Assembly: GCA_964540995.1 (NCBI GenBank)
Contig: CAZIOU010000017.1
Span: 1 to 17,824, forward strand
DNA: 17,824 bases
Direction: 5' to 3'
Source of the DNA: JAZDLR01 sp964540995
GTDB lineage: Bacteria; Patescibacteriota; Patescibacteriia; UBA1558; 2-01-FULL-52-15
Shown piece after piece: positions 14,365 through 17,824 of the stretch (position 1 is the stretch's first letter; each line of letters begins with the position of its first letter). A program made the translations under genes and the position numbers. The notes under the pieces are model-generated. The model did no database searches. It saw nothing but the letters and a program-made list of their open reading frames with translations, and was not told where the DNA came from.

Positions 14365-14393
14365 TTGATTTTATCTAATGAAAATGCTAGTCT
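14365..14393 (+). promoter_or_regulatory. Candidate promoter for the yebC operon
   Basis: TTGATT (14365-14370), 17 bp, then TGC-TAGTCT (14385-14393), a weak -10 with an extended TG. The resulting leader would include both palindromes at 14420-14465. Confidence 0.4.
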
Positions 14394-14419
14394 AGGCGGG
14401 TAAATAATTCTAATCTTCA

Positions 14420-14465
14420 GGCGACTCGAGAGTCGCCCCTAACCTAAGGCAACCCAAGGGTTGCC
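14420..14465. repeat. Two tandem related palindromes before yebC
   Basis: GGCGACTC-GA-GAGTCGCC (14420-14437) and GGCAACCC-AA-GGGTTGCC (14448-14465) each form an 8-bp stem with a 2-nt loop, start 28 bp apart, and are each followed by CCTA. The arms are of one type (GGCRAC.C / G.GTYGCC) but not identical, so they are diverged copies of one palindromic unit. The second ends 13 bp before the yebC ATG. Confidence 0.75.
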
Positions 14466-14478
14466 CCTACCAACTTCC

Positions 14479-15186
14479 ATGTCCGGACATTCCAAATGGG
14501 CCACTACCCGCCGAGCCAAAGCTGTTACTGACGCCAAACGCAGTAACCTGTTTACTAAATTGGCCAAAAATATTGCCGTCGCTGCACGAGAAGGGGCTGA
14601 TCCGACGATGAATTTCAAGCTGCGTATCGCAGTCGACAAAGCCAAAGAGTTCAGTATGCCCAAAGACAATATTGAACGGGCTATTGCTCGCGGTAGCGGA
14701 CAAGGTGGAGCCCAATCAGTCGAAACTATTCTGTATGAAGCTTATGGACCAGAGGGCGTAGCCTTATTGATCGAAGGAGTAACTGACAACAAGAATCGTT
14801 CTGCTGGTAATGTCAAAGCTATCTTAAGTAAGAATGGTGGAACCTTAGGTAGCAGCGGCAGCGTTCAGTGGCAATTCAATCTACAAGGCGTACTGACTGT
14901 TAAGACTTCTACTTTAAACGACGACCAAGAATTACAGCTGATCGATGCAGGAGCCGAAGATTTCATCCAGCTCGACGACTCAATGCAGATCATCTCCGCT
15001 CCAGAAAATCTGGAGAAAATAAAACAACAAACTCACGCGCTCAATCTGGCATTATCAGATGCAGCACTTGAATATCGTCCCAAGGAACTGATCACACCGA
15101 CAGATCCTGATAGAATCATCCGTCTTCTCGAATTACTGGAAGACGATGAGGATATCAATAACGTTTATACCAACGCTGACGTCTAA
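14479..15186 (+). CDS. yebC: YebC/PmpR family protein (TACO1-like)
   Basis: 235 residues starting MSGHSKWATTRRAKAVTDAKRSN, the typical YebC N-terminus; an in-frame TTG at 14461 lies inside a palindrome and is rejected. Further family marks are MPKDNIERAIARGSG and the central block YEAYGPEGVALLIEGVTDNKNRSAGNVKAILSKNGG, continuing GSSGSVQWQF. The family has been described both as a DNA-binding regulator and, more recently, as a ribosome-associated factor that helps translation through difficult sequences such as proline runs. It is coupled to ruvC by a one-base overlap (TAATG), a neighbourhood common in bacteria. There is no Shine-Dalgarno; a palindrome sits where one would be expected. Confidence 0.95.
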   Translation: MSGHSKWATTRRAKAVTDAKRSNLFTKLAKNIAVAAREGADPTMNFKLRIAVDKAKEFSMPKDNIERAIARGSGQGGAQSVETILYEAYGPEGVALLIEGVTDNKNRSAGNVKAILSKNGGTLGSSGSVQWQFNLQGVLTVKTSTLNDDQELQLIDAGAEDFIQLDDSMQIISAPENLEKIKQQTHALNLALSDAALEYRPKELITPTDPDRIIRLLELLEDDEDINNVYTNADV

Positions 15187-15674
15187 TGGCTGCTCCAGCC
15201 ACTATTATCCTCGGTATCGATCCTGGCTTCGCTGACACGGGCTGGGGTATTATTCGTTATGACGGTCAACCGACAATGATTGCTTGTGGTAGCATCAGTA
15301 CACCCAAGACAGACGCCTTCCCTGATCGCTTACTGTATCTAGGTCAGCAGCTCGACACTATTATCACCACTTATCATCCCGATCTCGTCGGCATTGAAGA
15401 ATTATTCTTCAACACCAATGTAACCACCGGCATCAAAGTAGCTATGGCCCGCGGGGTGGCGATGTATACCTGCCGTCAACATGGGCTCGCAGTGCGCGAA
15501 TTCACTCCCGGTCAGATCAAGCAAGCACTCACTTCCGATGGGCAAGCCTCTAAACCGGCCGTTGGGAAGATGGTACAGTTACTATTGCACCTATCCGAGC
15601 TTCCCAAGCCAGATGACGCAGTAGACGCTCTGGCCTGCGCGCTTACCTGTGCTCATACTAAACTCTACGTCTAA
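15186..15674 (+). CDS. ruvC: Holliday junction resolvase RuvC
   Basis: 162 residues, slightly shorter than E. coli RuvC. The RNase H-like fold carries all four acidic residues: D12 in LGIDPG, E71 in VGIEELFF, and D144/D147 in KPDDAVDALACAL. It cuts four-way DNA junctions during recombination, normally after RuvAB branch migration; ruvA and ruvB are not in this window. Start and stop overlap neatly with yebC (one base) and it is followed 4 bp later by glgA. Catalytic residues are complete, so it should be active. Confidence 0.96.
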   Translation: MAAPATIILGIDPGFADTGWGIIRYDGQPTMIACGSISTPKTDAFPDRLLYLGQQLDTIITTYHPDLVGIEELFFNTNVTTGIKVAMARGVAMYTCRQHGLAVREFTPGQIKQALTSDGQASKPAVGKMVQLLLHLSELPKPDDAVDALACALTCAHTKLYV

Positions 15675-15678
15675 ATCT

Positions 15679-17163
15679 ATGGCTCGCAAATCATATACCA
15701 TCATCTCTATCTCAGCCGAAGTAACTCCGTATTCCAAAACAGGCGGTCTTGGTGATGTGGCTGCTGCTTTGCCCAAATCATTTCAACGTTTGAAACAGCG
15801 TAGTATCATCATCACTCCCTACTACCGTCAGCTGATCGATGAGAAAAAGTACGGATTAAAAAAAATCATCTCCGATTTACCACTAGTAATTGATGACTCT
15901 ACCACTATCAATATCGGGTATTATCAAGCAGAGATCAAGCCGGGATTACCAGTCTATTTCGTAGCAATTGACGCGCTGTTTGGTCGGTCCAAAAAGATCT
16001 ACACCGGTACAGATGATAATGTTCGTTTTTATATTTTTCAAATTGCTGCTCTAGAATTAATCAAACAGTTGAAGCTGAGGCCGGAGATTCTCCACTGTCA
16101 TGATTGGCACACAGGGCTGATACCGGAGCTACTTAAAAAGCGCTACAAAAATGATCCTGCCTTTGCTAACGCTAAAACTGTCTTTACCATTCACAATTTG
16201 AATTTCCAGCTCGGTCAGCCGTGGTGGGAAATCCCCGGCAAACTACGTGACAACGGGCGCAGCCCATTACCAACGATCAAGGATAAGAAATTCACCAGAG
16301 TGAACTTTGCCAAGCGCGGCATTCTCTACGCTGATGCTATCAATACAGTCTCAGAAACCTACCGCGAAGAAATCATGCAGAAGAAACTTGGTCAAGATCT
16401 ACACCGTATTCTACAAAACCGCAAAGATAGATTATTCGGCGTAGTGAATGGTATTGATTATCGTGAATTCAACCCCAGTAATGATCCAGGGCTAAAAGCT
16501 ACCTACGACTACCATAACGCTACTAGCAAGAAAAAGATTAATAAGCAGGCCTTACAGAAACTCTGCGGTTTTGAAATTGAACAATCCATTCCACTTCTGG
16601 TCATGAGCAGCCGCGTGACAGAACAAAAAGGTCTCGATCTGTTGCTACCAGTCGTACCATATATTTTGCGCAAAAATATTCAGCTAATCATTCAGGGCGA
16701 CGGCGACAAAAAATATCTTGATACCTTCAAACAATGGCAAAAGGATCACCCGCGTCATTTCCGCCTTATCTCTTTCAAAGAGCAGCCCGACCTAGAGACT
16801 TCGCTCTATGCCGGTGGTGACATGCTACTCCTACCATCACGCTTCGAGCCCTGCGGCATCAATCAATTGAAAAGTCTGCGCTATGGCTGCGTCCCGATCG
16901 TGCGTGAAGTCGGCGGCTTGGGCGAGACAGTCAGTAACTTTGACCCGCAACGCTCTCCGGAAGGTATCGGCTTTGTCTTCACCAGCTATCATACCTACGC
17001 CTTTGTCTTCGCTCTGGCTAGGGCTATTGAAACCTTCAAATACGCCGACATCTGGAAAGCTATCGTCGTTCGGGGTATGCGCACTTCTTTCTCCTGGGAT
17101 CTACCGGCAGCCAAATACCTCAAGCTATTTGGCATTGCTCACGAAAGCAAGAATAAAAAATAA
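15679..17163 (+). CDS. glgA: Glycogen/starch synthase (GT5)
   Basis: 494 residues from MARKSYTIISISAEVTPYSKTGGLGDV, whose Lys20 in KTGGLGD is the ADP-glucose-binding motif. A start at 15649 would lie inside ruvC and lacks family similarity. Other marks are HCHDWHTGL (139-147), TIHNLNFQ, RGILYADAINTVSETY, VVNGIDYREFNP, SSRVTEQKGLDLLL and SRFEPCGINQLKSLRYG with Glu390, the conserved GT-B glutamate. The enzyme extends alpha-1,4-glucan from ADP-glucose (or UDP-glucose). glgC, glgB and glgP are not in the window, so the donor source is unknown; the galU at 3054 could provide UDP-glucose. It lies 4 bp after ruvC and 17 bp before a kinase-like gene. Confidence 0.95.
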   Translation: MARKSYTIISISAEVTPYSKTGGLGDVAAALPKSFQRLKQRSIIITPYYRQLIDEKKYGLKKIISDLPLVIDDSTTINIGYYQAEIKPGLPVYFVAIDALFGRSKKIYTGTDDNVRFYIFQIAALELIKQLKLRPEILHCHDWHTGLIPELLKKRYKNDPAFANAKTVFTIHNLNFQLGQPWWEIPGKLRDNGRSPLPTIKDKKFTRVNFAKRGILYADAINTVSETYREEIMQKKLGQDLHRILQNRKDRLFGVVNGIDYREFNPSNDPGLKATYDYHNATSKKKINKQALQKLCGFEIEQSIPLLVMSSRVTEQKGLDLLLPVVPYILRKNIQLIIQGDGDKKYLDTFKQWQKDHPRHFRLISFKEQPDLETSLYAGGDMLLLPSRFEPCGINQLKSLRYGCVPIVREVGGLGETVSNFDPQRSPEGIGFVFTSYHTYAFVFALARAIETFKYADIWKAIVVRGMRTSFSWDLPAAKYLKLFGIAHESKNKK

Positions 17164-17180
17164 CAATCGGATCCAACTAT

Positions 17181-17824
17181 ATGATTCTAAACTTTGGCTA
17201 CGACTTAACAGAAATACCCCGCCTTCGTGATCTGGATTTCGTCCAGACTTTAGTCGGTTCCATCGCCAGCCGCTGCTACGGTATCACCAGTCCTGTGAAG
17301 GTAGAATATTCTCACATTTATAAATACCGTTATCATAAGCCAGAGAGTTTCGCTGTGGTCATCGGCTGCAAAGTCACCTGGCAGACAGGTTCCGAACATC
17401 ACCGCCTAAAATTATTTATCGGTGCCGCTAGCAATAATTCTAAACTGCGCGCCTATCACAATCTCAATTGGCTCCGTGATCATGGTTTTGATCAAGGATC
17501 ATTTCAAGTAATTAAACCTGTTGTCTACATCGAGGATCTGAAAGCGCTCGTCTACGAAGCTTCAGAAGGACAAACCTTATACTGGCACTTGAAGAAACGT
17601 CCCAGCTTCGAAGAACTCCACTGGCCACTACAGCTTTGCGCTCAATGGCTGATCAAGCTGCATCATACCTCAGCAGTTGATTTGCCTGAGACTATGAATG
17701 AGAATAATGATCAGGGAATTATCAAAAGTCTGGAACGTGCTCGCGAGAAATATCTGGCACTTGATGAGGAGCAAGGAACGAAGATCCTCAACGTCTTAGA
17801 ATTAATCCATACCAGTCTGCCGGC
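17181..17824 (+). CDS. APH/choline kinase-like phosphotransferase (3' partial)
   Basis: The frame is open from an ATG at 17181 to the window end (214 codons), with no stop. The N-terminus MILNFGYDLTEIPRLRDLDFVQTLVG is followed by a likely N-lobe with HHRLKLFIGAA (candidate ATP-binding Lys), a hinge VYEASEGQTLYWHLKK and the helix LQLCAQWLIKLHHT, which resembles the WLxxLH helix of the aminoglycoside phosphotransferase (APH) superfamily. The catalytic HxD and DFG-like motifs would lie beyond the window. It phosphorylates an unknown small molecule. Position right after glgA suggests a sugar kinase, for example maltokinase-like, rather than antibiotic resistance; this is inference. Confidence 0.75.
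   Translation, partial: MILNFGYDLTEIPRLRDLDFVQTLVGSIASRCYGITSPVKVEYSHIYKYRYHKPESFAVVIGCKVTWQTGSEHHRLKLFIGAASNNSKLRAYHNLNWLRDHGFDQGSFQVIKPVVYIEDLKALVYEASEGQTLYWHLKKRPSFEELHWPLQLCAQWLIKLHHTSAVDLPETMNENNDQGIIKSLERAREKYLALDEEQGTKILNVLELIHTSLP

Noticed and set aside
14420..14465. Start of a CRISPR array
   Set aside because: Only two short palindromes that are not identical and have no spacers of regular length.

Overview
The window looks like part of a chromosome from a Patescibacteria (Candidate Phyla Radiation) bacterium. The evidence is tightly packed genes with very short gaps, a tandem set of small two-helix pilin-like proteins of the T4SS_pilin type, several large orphan GT-C-like membrane glycosyltransferases, and almost no Shine-Dalgarno sequences. 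Base composition is roughly mid-40s % GC. No in-frame TGA interrupts the genes, so the UGA=Gly code of Gracilibacteria/SR1 relatives is unlikely. No rRNA, tRNA, CRISPR array, transposase or prophage gene was seen. The exact lineage cannot be fixed from this sequence.

Layout. 1-810 (+): 3' part of a copper-type P1B ATPase, closed by a branched terminator (813-898). 898-2844 (-): three-gene operon of a GT-B glycosyltransferase, a small membrane protein and a small protein with an ADP-ribosyltransferase-like look. 3054-7626 (+): galU, an anchored sugar-type solute-binding protein without transporter partners, then five paralogous pilin-like proteins. The third pilin has its own sigma70-type promoter, a consensus Shine-Dalgarno and a downstream hairpin, which suggests it is the major subunit. 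7650-8239 (-): a self-contained, more GC-rich lipoprotein cassette with its own consensus promoter, SD, terminator and the only TGA stop in the window. 8267-10084 (+): DUF2079 membrane protein whose start codon overlaps a near-perfect parS-like palindrome. 10065-14294 (-): a phosphoglucose/phosphomannose isomerase followed by two GT-C-like membrane proteins, driven by a promoter that implies a leaderless mRNA. 14479-17824 (+): yebC, ruvC, glgA and the start of an APH-type small-molecule kinase, preceded by two tandem palindromes.

How it fits together. Much of the window serves sugar activation and surface glycan or glycogen chemistry: GalU makes UDP-glucose, the SIS isomerase interconverts hexose phosphates, GlgA builds alpha-glucan, and the GT-B, GT-C and DUF2079 proteins could add sugars to lipid carriers or surface proteins. 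The solute-binding protein and pilin-like proteins form a probable cell-surface module. The best candidates for something undescribed are the differentiated pilin array (with a 12-cysteine tail on its first member and a separately boosted third member), the foreign-looking lipoprotein cassette, the ART-like protein in a glycosyltransferase operon, and the parS-like site.
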